Part shown: piece after piece, positions 17,626-26,569 of the stretch
Position numbering within the stretch: the first letter of the stretch is position 1
How the letters are laid out: the number at the start of each line of letters is the position of its first letter
Source of the DNA: Leucobacter sp. OLIS6
GTDB lineage: Bacteria > Actinomycetota > Actinomycetes > Actinomycetales > Microbacteriaceae
Direction of reading: 5' to 3'
Assembly: GCF_002752355.1 (NCBI RefSeq)
Contig: NZ_MRAV01000018.1
Coordinates: forward strand, 1-64,000
DNA: 64,000 nt
The notes under the pieces: model-generated
Databases searched by the model: none
What the model was told of the DNA's origin: nothing
What the model saw: the letters and a program-made list of their open reading frames with translations, nothing else
Translations under genes and position numbers: made by a program

Positions 17626-19320
17626 TCAGCCGGTGATGGCGCCTTCGGACGCCGAATGCACGAGCTTCGCGTACTTCGCGAGGACTCCGCGGGTGTACCG
17701 CGGGGGAAGCGGGGCCCAGCTTTCTCGGCGGGCCGCAAGCTCGGTGGGATCCACCAGCAGATCGAGCGTACGTGCGGCGATATCGACCCGAATCAGGTCA
17801 CCGTCGCGAACCAGGGCGATCGGACCCCCGTCCGATGCCTCCGGTGCAATGTGGCCGATGCACAGGCCGGTTGTGCCGCCTGAGAATCGTCCGTCCGTCA
17901 ATAGTAGTACATCTTTTCCGAGTCCCGCGCCCTTGATGGCGGCGGTGATCGCGAGCATCTCGCGCATACCCGGACCGCCCTTCGGACCCTCGTAGCGGAT
18001 CACGACGATGTCGCCGGCGGAGATGCGTCCCTCTTCGAGGGCGTCCATCGCGGCGCGTTCGCGCTCGAACACCCGCGCGGGACCCTCGAAGGTATCGAGG
18101 TCGAAGCCCGCGGTCTTGACGACGGCGCCGTCGGGGGCGAGCGAGCCCGAGAGGATCGTGAGACCGCCGTTCGCGTGCAGCGGGTTGTCGAGCGTGCGCA
18201 CCACCGCGCCGTCGAGCGGAGCCGGGTCGAGCTCGGCGAGGTTCTCGGCCACCGTCTTGCCGGTCACCGTGAGGGCGTCGCCGTGCAGCAGGCCCGCGTC
18301 GAGCAGCGCCTTCATGATGACCGGCATGCCGCCGACCCGGTCGAAGTCCTGCGCCACGTACTGGCCGAACGGCTTCATGTCGGCGAGGTGCGGCGTGCGC
18401 TGCCCGATCCGGGTGAAATCGTCGAGCGTGAGCTCGACCTCGGCCTCGCGGGCGATCGCCAGCAGGTGGAGCACCGCGTTGGTGGAGCCGCCGAGCACCA
18501 TCGCAACGGTGATCGCGTTCTCGAACGCCTTGCGGGTGAGGATGTCGCGCGAGGTGATGCCCTTGCGCAGCAGGTTCACCACGGCCTCGCCGGACCGGTG
18601 GGCGTAGTAGTCGCGGCGGCGATCCGCGCTGGGCGGGGCCGCGGAGCCGGGCAGGCTCATGCCGAGCGCCTCGGCGACGCACGCCATGGTGTTCGCGGTG
18701 TACATGCCGCCGCACGCGCCCTCGCCCGGGGCGATGGCGCACTCGACCCGCTTCAGGTCCTCTTCGCTGAGCGTGCCGGCGACGCACGCGCCGACCGCCT
18801 CGAAGGCGTCGATGATCGTGACCTGCTTCTCCGTGCCGTCGGAGAGCTTGACCCAGCCCGGCGCGATGGATCCCGCGTAGAGGAACACCGAGGCGAGGTC
18901 GAGGCGCGCAGCGGCCATGAGCATGCCCGGCAGCGACTTGTCGCAGCCCGCGAGCAGCACGGATCCGTCGAGCCGCTCGGCCATCATCACCGTTTCGACC
19001 GAGTCGGCGATGACCTCGCGCGAGACGAGCGAGAAGTGCATACCCTCGTGGCCCATCGAGATGCCGTCCGACACGGAGACCGTGCCGAACTGCAGCGGGT
19101 ATCCGCCGCCGCCGTGCACGCCCTCCTTCGCGCCCTGCGCGAGCCGGTCGAGGCTTAGGTTGCAGGGCGTGATCTCGTTCCAGGAACTGGCGATTCCGAT
19201 CTGGGGCTTGTCCCAGTCCTCGTCGCCCATGCCGACGGCGCGGAGCATGCCGCGCGAAGCCGTCGCCTCGATGCCGTCGGTGACGGCACGGCTGCGCGGC
19301 TTGATATCGAGCTCAGACAT
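17626..19320 (-). CDS. ilvD: Dihydroxy-acid dehydratase
   Basis: 564 residues. It dehydrates dihydroxy-isovalerate and dihydroxy-methylvalerate to the oxo acids. Cluster-ligand and active-site blocks are visible: [15 protein letters not shown] (about 115-130), [14 protein letters not shown] (about 185), and the C-terminal [19 protein letters not shown]. The start [11 protein letters not shown] is preceded by GGAGG at good spacing. It is upstream of ilvB on the same strand with an 83-bp gap, so the order ilvD-ilvB-ilvN-ilvC puts four pathway steps together. Confidence 0.95.
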   Translation of the reverse strand: MSELDIKPRSRAVTDGIEATASRGMLRAVGMGDEDWDKPQIGIASSWNEITPCNLSLDRLAQGAKEGVHGGGGYPLQFGTVSVSDGISMGHEGMHFSLVSREVIADSVETVMMAERLDGSVLLAGCDKSLPGMLMAAARLDLASVFLYAGSIAPGWVKLSDGTEKQVTIIDAFEAVGACVAGTLSEEDLKRVECAIAPGEGACGGMYTANTMACVAEALGMSLPGSAAPPSADRRRDYYAHRSGEAVVNLLRKGITSRDILTRKAFENAITVAMVLGGSTNAVLHLLAIAREAEVELTLDDFTRIGQRTPHLADMKPFGQYVAQDFDRVGGMPVIMKALLDAGLLHGDALTVTGKTVAENLAELDPAPLDGAVVRTLDNPLHANGGLTILSGSLAPDGAVVKTAGFDLDTFEGPARVFERERAAMDALEEGRISAGDIVVIRYEGPKGGPGMREMLAITAAIKGAGLGKDVLLLTDGRFSGGTTGLCIGHIAPEASDGGPIALVRDGDLIRVDIAARTLDLLVDPTELAARRESWAPLPPRYTRGVLAKYAKLVHSASEGAITG

Positions 19321-19368
19321 GCGGGTTGCCTCCGATCTGCGGTCCGGCGCTCGCGGCGACGGACGACC

Positions 19369-19617
19369 TTACTTGCCGGTTGCGGGGAGCAGCGTGAACG
19401 GCAGGATGAAACCGATGACGCTGAGCGCGAGGCCGGACGCGAAGAGGAACATGCTCGGGTGACCCGCCTCGTCGCCGAACGCGGTGAAGCCGAAGCTGGC
19501 GAGGACGATGCCGCCGAACGCGAGCACGATCGACAGCACGAACACGAACGCCGTGACGACGCTCACCGCTCCCTGCGAGCTCTCCTCGAACAGTGCGGCG
19601 GGCTGCTGCTGTGCCAT
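19369..19617 (-). CDS. Small two-helix membrane protein
   Basis: 82 residues: a Gln-rich N-terminus (MAQQQPAALFEESSQG), then two hydrophobic segments (about 18-42 and 54-77). AAAGGAG precedes the ATG. It is 48 bp upstream of ilvD on the same strand and may be cotranscribed with it, though no functional link is known. No family recognised. Confidence 0.65.
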   Translation of the reverse strand: MAQQQPAALFEESSQGAVSVVTAFVFVLSIVLAFGGIVLASFGFTAFGDEAGHPSMFLFASGLALSVIGFILPFTLLPATGK

Positions 19618-19723
19618 GACCTTCGGCTCCTTTATATGCGCTTCGTGGTGTTCGACGGAGTCGCGACGACCCCGTCGTGGGAACGCCCTCAGCATACCGC
19701 CCCGTTCATTCCCCGCACGACGG

Positions 19724-19729
19724 TATGGT
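19724..19729 (+). promoter_or_regulatory. Putative -10 box
   Basis: TATGGT, about 45 nt before the ATG at 19775, giving a short leader with a GGGAGG binding site. Confidence 0.35.
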
Positions 19730-19774
19730 GGAGCGCAGAACGGCGGCGCCCGCCCGTCGCATCCGGGAGGTCCG

Positions 19775-19990
19775 ATGTCCATCGGCAAGTACCTGACCAG
19801 CCTCAGCGTGCTCGGCGCTGCCGCCGGCATCGCCGGCGTCGTGCGGCAGACCAAGTCCATGCCCGCCGACTGGCGCCGGCTCGTGGTCTGGGGCGTCTGG
19901 GCGGCGAGCCTCGCCCTCGCCATCGCGGGCGTCGCCAAGCAGGACGAGGACGCGCAGTTCGCCGAGGATCAGAAGCACCTCGACTCCTGA
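19775..19990 (+). CDS. Small hydrophobic protein, unknown function
   Basis: 71 residues. The N-terminus (MSIGKYLTSLSVLGAAAGIAG) is a short hydrophobic helix, and a second helix runs VVWGVWAASLALAIAGVA near 37-54; the tail is acidic (KQDEDAQFAEDQKHLDS). GGGAGG sits 5 nt before the ATG. It lies 84 bp upstream of nhaA on the same strand. Unknown family. Confidence 0.55.
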   Translation: MSIGKYLTSLSVLGAAAGIAGVVRQTKSMPADWRRLVVWGVWAASLALAIAGVAKQDEDAQFAEDQKHLDS

Positions 19991-20007
19991 CCTCGAGCCG
20001 CTTCCGG

Positions 20008-20013
20008 TAGACT
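20008..20013 (+). promoter_or_regulatory. Putative nhaA -10 box
   Basis: TAGACT, about 60 nt before the TTG start of nhaA. Confidence 0.4.
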
Positions 20014-20074
20014 GGACGCTGGTGAGTCGGGAAGTCTGGTCGACGCGTTCGTTCGTGAACCGTCAGGAGACCCG

Positions 20075-21346
20075 TTGTCCCACGATCCCCACGCCCACAG
20101 CCCCGGCGCTCCGAGCACCCGCTCGCGTCCGCGCCGCATTCTCTCGCTGACCAGCCGTCGCGAAACGACCCGCGTCGCACGCGTTCTGCGCGCCGAGCTC
20201 GTCGGCGGCATCCTGCTGATCATCGCCGCGGTGATCGGTTTCGCCGCGGCGAACAGCCCCCTCTCCCCCGCCTACGAGGCGCTGCGCGACTTCAGGATCG
20301 GGCCCGAGGCCCTGCACCTCGACCTCTCGCTCGGCACCTGGGCGGCCGACGGACTGCTCGCGATCTTCTTCTTCCTCACCGGTCTCGAGCTGAAGCGCGA
20401 GTTCGTCGCCGGCGAGCTCAGCCGGTTCCGGACCGCGATCGTGCCCGTCACCGCCGCGTTCGGCGGAGTGGCCGTTCCCGCGCTGCTGTTCGTCGCATTC
20501 ACCGCAGGGTCGCCCGAGATGCACGGCTGGGCGATCCCCACCGCCACGGACATCGCGTTCGCGGTCACGGTGCTCGGCCTCATCGCCCCGGGCGTCCCGC
20601 CCGCGCTCCGCATGTTCCTGCTCACGCTCGCCGTGGTGGACGACCTGATCGCGATCTCGGTCATCGCCGTCTTCTACTCGAGCGGCATCGACTTCCTCAT
20701 GCTCGGACTCGCCGTGATCCCCTTCGCCGCGTTCGCCTTCCTCGCGCATCGCTTTCCCGCGCGGTTCGCGACCTCCGGCTGGGCTCCGTGGCTGATCCTG
20801 CTGCCCATCGGCATCGTGGTCTGGGCGCTCGTGCACGCGTCCGGGATCCACGCCACCATCGCCGGTGTCGCACTCGCGTTCGCGATCCCGGTCGAGGGAC
20901 GCGGCGGGACCGCGCTCGCCGAGACCTTCGAGCACCGCTTCCGTCCGCTCTCCAGCGGCTTCGCGGTGCCCGTCTTCGCGTTCTTCGCGGCCGGCGTGGC
21001 GATCAGCGGCACGAGCGGCTTCCCCTTCAGCCCCGTCGCGCTCGGCATCATCGTCGGCCTCGTCGTCGGCAAACCGCTCGGCATCGCGCTGACCACCTGG
21101 ATCCTGACCAAGTGGACCCGGGCCGAGCTCGATCCCGCGATCCGCTGGCGCGAACTCATCGGCGTCGCCGCGCTCGCCGGCATCGGCTTCACGGTCTCAC
21201 TCCTCGTCACCGAGCTCAGCTTCGATCACCCCGAGACGGCCGACCTCGCCCGGCTCGCGGTGATGGCGGCGTCGCTGCTGGCCCCCGTCGTCGCCGCGTG
21301 CTTCCTGGTCCGCCCGAAGCGCCGCGCGGTCGTCGCGCCGCGCTGA
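20075..21346 (+). CDS. nhaA: Na+/H+ antiporter NhaA
   Basis: 423 residues. It exports Na+ (or Li+) in exchange for H+ and supports pH and salt homeostasis. Conserved stretches are present: LLAIFFFLTGLELKREFV (helix 2 region), IPTATDIAFAVTVLGLIAP with the Asp of the unwound helix 4, and LTLAVVDDLIAISVIAVFY with the two adjacent Asp residues that bind the ion. Around twelve membrane helices can be counted. The first 30 residues form a longer polar N-terminus than in E. coli. The start is TTG with AGGAG 7 nt upstream. A GC-rich terminator follows. Confidence 0.92.
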   Translation: MSHDPHAHSPGAPSTRSRPRRILSLTSRRETTRVARVLRAELVGGILLIIAAVIGFAAANSPLSPAYEALRDFRIGPEALHLDLSLGTWAADGLLAIFFFLTGLELKREFVAGELSRFRTAIVPVTAAFGGVAVPALLFVAFTAGSPEMHGWAIPTATDIAFAVTVLGLIAPGVPPALRMFLLTLAVVDDLIAISVIAVFYSSGIDFLMLGLAVIPFAAFAFLAHRFPARFATSGWAPWLILLPIGIVVWALVHASGIHATIAGVALAFAIPVEGRGGTALAETFEHRFRPLSSGFAVPVFAFFAAGVAISGTSGFPFSPVALGIIVGLVVGKPLGIALTTWILTKWTRAELDPAIRWRELIGVAALAGIGFTVSLLVTELSFDHPETADLARLAVMAASLLAPVVAACFLVRPKRRAVVAPR

Positions 21347-21353
21347 CGCACGG

Positions 21354-21388
21354 GGCGGGCCCGGGCGGCCGTCCCACCCGGGCCCGCC
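21354..21388 (+). terminator. Hairpin terminator of nhaA
   Basis: GGCGGGCCCGGG (21354-21365) pairs with 21377-21388 across an 11-nt loop, 8 nt past the stop codon. Confidence 0.75.
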
Positions 21389-21520
21389 ACGAGATCCGCG
21401 TGATTCCGCGGCAACACTCCCGGAATCCACGCAGAAGCCACCTCGATTTCACCTGACCCCGAGAACCGTGTTATTGTTTTCTCCGTTGCCCAGCGAGGGA
21501 AAACCTCGCAGAAGCGACAT

Positions 21521-21593
<73 letters not shown>

Positions 21594-21599
21594 CGGATT

Positions 21600-21625
21600 G
21601 GCCCGGAACCTCACGGTTCCGGGCC
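21600..21625 (+). terminator. Terminator of tRNA-Lys
   Basis: GGCCCGGAACC (21600-21610), loop TCAC, GGTTCCGGGCC (21615-21625), followed by TTTGT. Confidence 0.85.
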
Positions 21626-21660
21626 TTTGTCGTTCCCGCCCCACGCGATCGGAGCCGTCG

Positions 21661-22467
21661 ATGTCCCAGTTGCCCCCCTCCCCGTCCGAGGATCTCGCCT
21701 TCGCTCTGGAGCTCGCGGAGCTCGCGGACTCGATCTCGCTGCCCCGCTTCCGCGCGGCCGACCTGACGATCGAGACGAAGCCCGACCGCACCTTCGTCAC
21801 CGACGCCGACCGCGCCGTCGAAGAGGCGCTGCGTGCGCGCATCGAGGCCGAGCGCCCGGAAGACAGCTTCTTCGGCGAGGAATCCGGCCGCGCCGAGCGC
21901 GGCGAGCGGCGCTGGATCCTCGACCCGATCGACGGCACCTCCAACTTCCTGCGGGGCGTTCCCAACTGGGCGACCCTGATCGGCCTCGAGATCGCCGGAG
22001 AGGTGCGTGTGGGCATCGTCTCGGCGCCCGCGTTCGGCACCCGCTGGTGGGCCGAGACCGGCAGCGGCGCCTGGAAGGCGGAGGGCGAGGCGGAACCGCG
22101 TCGCCTGCACGTCTCGGGCGTCTCGGAGCTCGAGCACGCGTCGCTCAGCTTCCAGAGCATCGAGCAGTGGGATCTCGCCGGGTATCTCGAGCCGCTGATC
22201 GCACTGAGCCGGGCGGTGTGGCGCGACCGCGCGTACGGCGACATGTGGTCGTACATGCTGCTCGCCGAGGGACTCGTCGACATCGTCGCCGAGTTCGACG
22301 TGAAGCCCTACGACCTGGCCGCGCTCGTTCCGATCGTGCGCGAGGCCGGTGGCCGTTTCACCGACATCGACGGTGCCGAGTCCGCGTGGAACGGCAGCTC
22401 GCTCGCGACGAACGGCGCGCTGCACGATGCCGTGCGCGGCGCGATCGACGCGGCGAAGCGCGGCTGA
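21661..22467 (+). CDS. hisN: Histidinol-phosphatase / inositol-monophosphatase family enzyme
   Basis: 268 residues of the lithium-sensitive phosphatase superfamily. The metal-binding blocks are SFFGEESG (Glu), ILDPIDGTSNFLRGVPNW (Asp pair) and, near the C-terminus, AEFDVKPYDLAALVPIVREAGG (Asp). The spacing and FLRGVPNWATLIGLE favour the actinobacterial HisN type that removes phosphate from histidinol phosphate, but inositol phosphatase activity cannot be excluded. ATCGGAG precedes the ATG. It follows the tRNA-Lys terminator and converges with the MarR gene, 7 bp apart. Confidence 0.75.
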   Translation: MSQLPPSPSEDLAFALELAELADSISLPRFRAADLTIETKPDRTFVTDADRAVEEALRARIEAERPEDSFFGEESGRAERGERRWILDPIDGTSNFLRGVPNWATLIGLEIAGEVRVGIVSAPAFGTRWWAETGSGAWKAEGEAEPRRLHVSGVSELEHASLSFQSIEQWDLAGYLEPLIALSRAVWRDRAYGDMWSYMLLAEGLVDIVAEFDVKPYDLAALVPIVREAGGRFTDIDGAESAWNGSSLATNGALHDAVRGAIDAAKRG

Positions 22468-22474
22468 ACCGGGG

Positions 22475-22951
22475 TCAGCCCCGCATCTGACGACGGTCGG
22501 GATCGACCGCGTCGAGGATTCGGCCGAGCTGGGCCGAGAGGGTCGCGATGTCCTCGCGATCGAGCGACGCGAACACCAGGCGCCGCACCTCGCGCACGTG
22601 CCCGGGAGCGTGCTCCGTGAGGTGCGCGTAGCCGTGGTCGGTCAGCACGACGTTGGTGGCGCGTCCGTCGTTCGGGTAGGCCTCGCGGCGCACCCAGCCC
22701 TGCTTCTCGAGCCGGGTGACGACGTGCGAGAGACGCGAGAGCGACGCGTTGGTATGGAATGCCAGGTCGCTCATGAGCCGAGTGCGGTCCGGAGCCTCCG
22801 ACAGCATCGCGAGCACATGGTAGTCGAAGAACGAGACGCTCGCGTCGCGCTTGAGCTGCGCCTCGACGGCGCTCGGGAGCAGCATGGTGAGGCTCACCAG
22901 CCGGAGCCAGAGATCCCGCTCCTCATCGTCGAGCCAGAGCTGATCTTGCAC
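22475..22951 (-). CDS. MarR family transcriptional regulator
   Basis: 158 residues with the winged helix at about 45-110: FFDYHVLAMLSEAPDRTRLM, then the recognition helix ASLSRLSHVVTRLEKQGWV and the wing RREAYPNDGRATNVVLTDHG. Start is GTG at 22951. A CATAAT-type -10 lies about 110 bp upstream near 23060, implying a long leader. It is divergent from the DUF3054 gene; the target is not evident. Confidence 0.85.
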   Translation of the reverse strand: MQDQLWLDDEERDLWLRLVSLTMLLPSAVEAQLKRDASVSFFDYHVLAMLSEAPDRTRLMSDLAFHTNASLSRLSHVVTRLEKQGWVRREAYPNDGRATNVVLTDHGYAHLTEHAPGHVREVRRLVFASLDREDIATLSAQLGRILDAVDPDRRQMRG

Positions 22952-23102
22952 GTGTAGTCCCGCTGTCCTTCCGTATGGAACGGTGGGCCAAAGACGCTCC
23001 GAGACAGGAATCGGACCGAGTCCAACATCTCGGAACCGCCCCCCGCCAGTTCACCTCTCTATTATGCACGTCCGCCACGCAGAAACGGCCCCGCGCAGCC
23101 GA

Positions 23103-23108
23103 TATGCT
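23103..23108 (+). promoter_or_regulatory. Putative -10 box, leaderless start
   Basis: TATGCT, 7 nt before the ATG at 23116. Confidence 0.55.
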
Positions 23109-23115
23109 TCGACAT

Positions 23116-23511
23116 ATGAGCTCCGAGCAGACGTCGCGCACCGTGTTTCCCGCCATCGTCGCCGACCTCTGCTGCGTCATGCTCTTCGCCGCCATCGGGC
23201 GATCGAGCCACGGCGAGGACGTGAGCCCCGCCGGCGTCTTCATCACCGCTTGGCCGTTCCTGGTCGGCCTCGCCGTCGCATGGATCGCGGCGCTCGCCTG
23301 GCGCGCGCCGCTCCGTCCGCTCCGCAGCGGCGTCCCGATCTGGATCGGCACCGTCGCCCTCGGCATGCTGGTGCGCTGGGCGACCGGGGCCGGCACGGCG
23401 CTCGCGTTCGTGATCGTCGCGACGGTCGCGCTCGGCGTCCTGCTGGTCGGCTGGCGCGGCATCGGCCGCGGCGTCGCGGCCATCCGTGCGCGCCGCGCCG
23501 CGCGCGCCTAA
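23116..23511 (+). CDS. DUF3054 membrane protein
   Basis: 131 residues with four membrane helices. The family pattern is clear: an N-terminal helix PAIVADLCCVMLFAAIGRSS followed by a His-containing loop, AWPFLVGLAVAW, and GVPIWIGTVALGMLVRWATG. Function of DUF3054 is not known; it is common in Actinobacteria. Leaderless start. Its stop overlaps the 3' end of the convergent acyltransferase gene by 4 bp. Confidence 0.8.
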   Translation: MSSEQTSRTVFPAIVADLCCVMLFAAIGRSSHGEDVSPAGVFITAWPFLVGLAVAWIAALAWRAPLRPLRSGVPIWIGTVALGMLVRWATGAGTALAFVIVATVALGVLLVGWRGIGRGVAAIRARRAARA

Positions 23512-24851
23512 CCCCGGGCCTGCACCCTGCGCGGAGCACCGAAACCGCCGGTGAAGCCGAGCGCGAGCGCCGTGGCGATCAACGCGACCGTCGCGAGCGC
23601 GGCGTCGATCCCGTAGGCCGTGATCGCCAGCACCGGCAGGACGAAGAGCACCACCGCTACCGGGGTCGCCGCAGGGAACGCCGGGCGGCCCAGCGGAGGC
23701 GTGCGTTCGAAGCGCACGAGCCAGAGCGACAATGCCCAGACCGCGGCGAGCACCAGCAGCAGGAACGGGACGCGGGTCCACCACCAGGCGACGCTGCCGG
23801 GCATCGGCATGGGGATCGGCAGCACCAGTTGGATCCCGATGAGGATCATGATGACCGGCAGGTGCCAGAGGTAGACGGTCATCAGCCGGGAGCCGATCAG
23901 CAGAACGGCCCCCTGCGCCGCGCGCGTCCGCATGAGCGCGGTGAGCGGCGCTTTGAGCAGCGTCAGCGTCGCCGCCTGCACCACGGCGAGCAGCGCGAGC
24001 GGCACGGTCGGGGGCCACTGGTTCGCGAGCATGTTCCACGAGTAGCCGCCGAGCGAGACGAGCCCCCAGATCGCGAGGTACCCGGCGGCGATCAGTCCGA
24101 GCAGCTGCCAGACGCGTCGACGCGCGAACCAGCCGTCGAACAGGAAGAACCCGATCTGCTGGGCGAACAGCCAGACGAAGAGCACGTTCGGCAGTCCGAA
24201 GAGCTCCTGACCGATCACGAAGCCCTGGGGATCGACGTGCGGGAGGCCGAGGAGCTCCCCCGCGACGAGGAATCGCAGCGTGTCGGTCGCGACCGCTCCG
24301 GCGAGCAGCACCGCGGGAACGCCCCAGCCGAAGCGGTGATGCAGCCGGATCATGCGGGGCGCCAGCGCCTGCGCCAGCAGGTACGCGGCCAGGAACCAGA
24401 GCGGGGACCCGACTCCGATGGCGACGGTGTCGACCAGCACCGGGTCGATGTCGAGCAGCGCGGCGGCGCCCAGCACGGCCGCGAAGAACACGAATACGGC
24501 GAGCGCCGGGCGGGCGAGGCGGGCGAGGCGCAGCCGGACGAAGCCGTCCGCTGTCTCGCCCCGGCGCTGCGCCGAGTTCCATCCCGCCCGCGCCGCGAAC
24601 CCGCCCACGACGAAGAACAGCGGCATGATGTCGGCGATCCACGAGGCGGCGTTGAACCAGGTCTCGCCTTCGACCGTTCGTTCGATGAGCAGGGATCCGT
24701 CTGAGCCGCGTCCGACACCCGTGAAGAGGATGTGCACGAACACGACGAGCACGACGCAGGCGACCCGCGTCAGATCCAGCGTGAGATCGCGCCCCTCGGG
24801 GACGCTGCGCTGCGGTCTCGTACCGACGCCGGCATGGGCTTCACTGCTCAT
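23508..24851 (-). CDS. Acyltransferase 3 family membrane protein
   Basis: 447 residues with about ten to twelve membrane helices. The N-terminal helix has the family pattern DLTRVACVVLVVFVHILF with the conserved His, followed by IADIMPLFFVVGGFAARAGW and RLARLARPALAVF. Such proteins O-acylate cell wall or surface polysaccharides, or lipids; the acceptor cannot be told. The start at 24851 is chosen because TATCCT lies 6 nt upstream. The gene converges with DUF3054. Confidence 0.85.
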   Translation of the reverse strand: MSSEAHAGVGTRPQRSVPEGRDLTLDLTRVACVVLVVFVHILFTGVGRGSDGSLLIERTVEGETWFNAASWIADIMPLFFVVGGFAARAGWNSAQRRGETADGFVRLRLARLARPALAVFVFFAAVLGAAALLDIDPVLVDTVAIGVGSPLWFLAAYLLAQALAPRMIRLHHRFGWGVPAVLLAGAVATDTLRFLVAGELLGLPHVDPQGFVIGQELFGLPNVLFVWLFAQQIGFFLFDGWFARRRVWQLLGLIAAGYLAIWGLVSLGGYSWNMLANQWPPTVPLALLAVVQAATLTLLKAPLTALMRTRAAQGAVLLIGSRLMTVYLWHLPVIMILIGIQLVLPIPMPMPGSVAWWWTRVPFLLLVLAAVWALSLWLVRFERTPPLGRPAFPAATPVAVVLFVLPVLAITAYGIDAALATVALIATALALGFTGGFGAPRRVQARG

Positions 24852-24857
24852 GCCCCG

Positions 24858-24863
24858 AGGATA
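24858..24863 (-). promoter_or_regulatory. Putative -10 box, leaderless start
   Basis: TATCCT on the minus strand, 6 nt before the ATG of the acyltransferase gene. Confidence 0.5.
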
Positions 24864-24932
24864 TGCGCTCCCGCGCATTCGCCGGGCATATGCCGCCCGA
24901 GCTGCGCCGCGCGGATGCGGAGAGCCCCCGAA

Positions 24933-24980
24933 TGAACGCGTGTACACGAAAAGAGGGCCCTTTTCGTGTACACGCGTTCA
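24933..24980. repeat. Perfect 20-bp inverted repeat with GTGTACAC cores
   Basis: Arms 24933-24952 and 24961-24980 are perfect complements, with an 8-nt centre GAGGGCCC. Each arm itself contains the palindrome CGTGTACACG. It lies between the lipoprotein gene end (25032) and the acyltransferase promoter (24858), both on the minus strand, and may end the first transcript or regulate the second. Confidence 0.8.
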
Positions 24981-25031
24981 CTCGACCGCGGCGGCGGGAT
25001 CAGGTGCAGGCAAGAGCGGAGGCCCCGCGGA

Positions 25032-25496
25032 TCAGCGCCGGAGGTCCTTCGGCAGCTTGGCTTCGCACACCACCGGTTTGCCGGTGCTCGCCGTGCTCGA
25101 GGCGAGCTCGCGACCGCCGTCGACCAGGATCCGGCACTTCGCTGTGGCGCCGGGCACGGGGGTGGCCGCGACCCGGGCGGTGCGCCCGGAGCGTACGAGC
25201 GCGTCGGCGGACCAGTCCATGCGGTTCTGCCCGCTGCGCGTGGTGATGCTCGAGATGTGCTTGGTGTCGCGCCCGCGCGTGGGGGCGTCGAGGTACGAGA
25301 GGTTGGTGACGCCGAGCGATCCGACCCCCGCGCTCTTGCCCGAGACCGAGACCTCATAGGTCACGCGCCGCAGCTGCGCGTCGAGTTCTCCCAGCGTGCC
25401 GCGCAGCACGGCGCAACCGGTCAGTGCGGGAGCGATCAGCGCCGCCGCGACGGTTGCCCCGAGCACACGGACGACGGTCATCGATCTCAGCTGCAT
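25032..25496 (-). CDS. MmpS-like lipoprotein (paralogue of the one at 31093)
   Basis: 154 residues. A signal peptide ends in a lipobox ALTGC with Cys28 as the lipid attachment site. The exported domain contains VTYEVSVSGKS, TNLSYLDAPTRGR, CRILVDGGRELAS and GKPVVCEAKLP. This order matches the beta-rich MmpS-type domain of mycobacteria and is shared with the lipoprotein at 31093-31548. MmpS proteins assist MmpL exporters, but no RND transporter gene is near. An in-frame ATG at 25481 is an alternative start. The terminator is probably the inverted repeat at 24933. Confidence 0.7.
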   Translation of the reverse strand: MQLRSMTVVRVLGATVAAALIAPALTGCAVLRGTLGELDAQLRRVTYEVSVSGKSAGVGSLGVTNLSYLDAPTRGRDTKHISSITTRSGQNRMDWSADALVRSGRTARVAATPVPGATAKCRILVDGGRELASSTASTGKPVVCEAKLPKDLRR

Positions 25497-25615
25497 GATC
25501 CCATGATCCCTGATACCGGGATACCGCGCGTCATCCCGAGGTACCGATTTGTCCCGAAACGAGCGACTCGTGGCTCATTCTCCAGACGGACAGCCGCGCG
25601 GAGCCGATGCTGAGC

Positions 25616-25653
25616 GACCGCTGGATCCGCGGCGATTCGCGGATCCAGCGGTC
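25616..25653 (-). terminator. Hairpin terminator of the aldo/keto reductase gene
   Basis: A 16-bp perfect stem (25616-25631 with 25638-25653) and a 6-nt loop, 15 nt past the stop codon. Confidence 0.85.
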
Positions 25654-25668
25654 TCGATTCGCCCGCGC

Positions 25669-26502
25669 TCAGCCGTTGAACTCGGCGGGGTGCGGACCGG
25701 TGCGGCCGTCGCGCTCGAGACCGTCGATCGCCGCCAGCTCTGCGTCGGCGAGCTCGAAATCGAAGACGTCGAGGTTCGCGGCGATGCGCGCGGGGGTGAC
25801 CGACTTCGGGATCACGATGCGCCCCTGCTGGAGGTGCCAGCGCAGCACCACCTGGGCCGGGGTCTTCCCGTGGCGCTCGGCGATCGCGATCACGGACTCC
25901 TCGCCGAGAACCGCACCCTGCGCGAGCGGGCTCCACGCCTCCGTAGCGATCCCGAGGCGTCGGTTCGCCTCGGCCGTCTCCCGGTTCTGCAGGGCCGGGT
26001 GCAGTTCGACCTGGTTCACGGCGGGCACCAGATCGCTCGCCTCGGCGAGCCGGTCGAGGTGCGCCGGCAGGAAGTTCGACACGCCGACGGCGCGCACGCG
26101 ACCGTCGGATGCGAGCTGCGCGAGCGCTCGCCAGGCGTCGAGGTAGCGGTCGCTCGCCGGCGCCGGCCAGTGGATGAGGAACAGGTCGAGCGTTTCGAGG
26201 CCGAGCCGTTCGAGCGACGCTTCGTAGCCGCGCATCGCGGAATCGTAGTCGAGCGAGTCGATCCAGAGCTTCGAGGTCACGAAGAGCTCGTCGCGCGGGA
26301 TCCCCGACTCGGCGATGGCGCGACCCACGCCCGCCTCGTTGCCGTAGATCGCCGCGGTGTCGATGCTCCGGTACCCGGCATCCAGCGCGGCCGAGACCGC
26401 CGCCGTGGTCTCGGCGTCGGGCACCTGGAAGACGCCGAAGCCGAGCTGCGGCATCTCGAGGCCGTTGTTGAGGGTGATGGTGGGAACGGTCGGTGCGGTC
26501 AT
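25669..26502 (-). CDS. Aldo/keto reductase (2,5-diketo-D-gluconate reductase type)
   Basis: 277 residues, a full-length AKR. The catalytic tetrad is complete: Asp48, Tyr53, Lys78 and His111 (SIDTAAIYGN, VTSKLW, LIHWP). The NADPH phosphate-binding region is VIPKSVTPARIAANLDVFDF near residue 225-245. It reduces an aldehyde or ketone with NADPH; the substrate is not evident. It lies 67 bp downstream of the MFS gene on the same strand, so both are likely to be controlled by the divergent MarR regulator. Confidence 0.9.
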   Translation of the reverse strand: MTAPTVPTITLNNGLEMPQLGFGVFQVPDAETTAAVSAALDAGYRSIDTAAIYGNEAGVGRAIAESGIPRDELFVTSKLWIDSLDYDSAMRGYEASLERLGLETLDLFLIHWPAPASDRYLDAWRALAQLASDGRVRAVGVSNFLPAHLDRLAEASDLVPAVNQVELHPALQNRETAEANRRLGIATEAWSPLAQGAVLGEESVIAIAERHGKTPAQVVLRWHLQQGRIVIPKSVTPARIAANLDVFDFELADAELAAIDGLERDGRTGPHPAEFNG

Positions 26503-26569
26503 GAGATCTCCTGTGGGATTCGAGTGGTGGATGGGAGGAACGGGGTGTCGGGCGGAACGGCCCGAGGCG

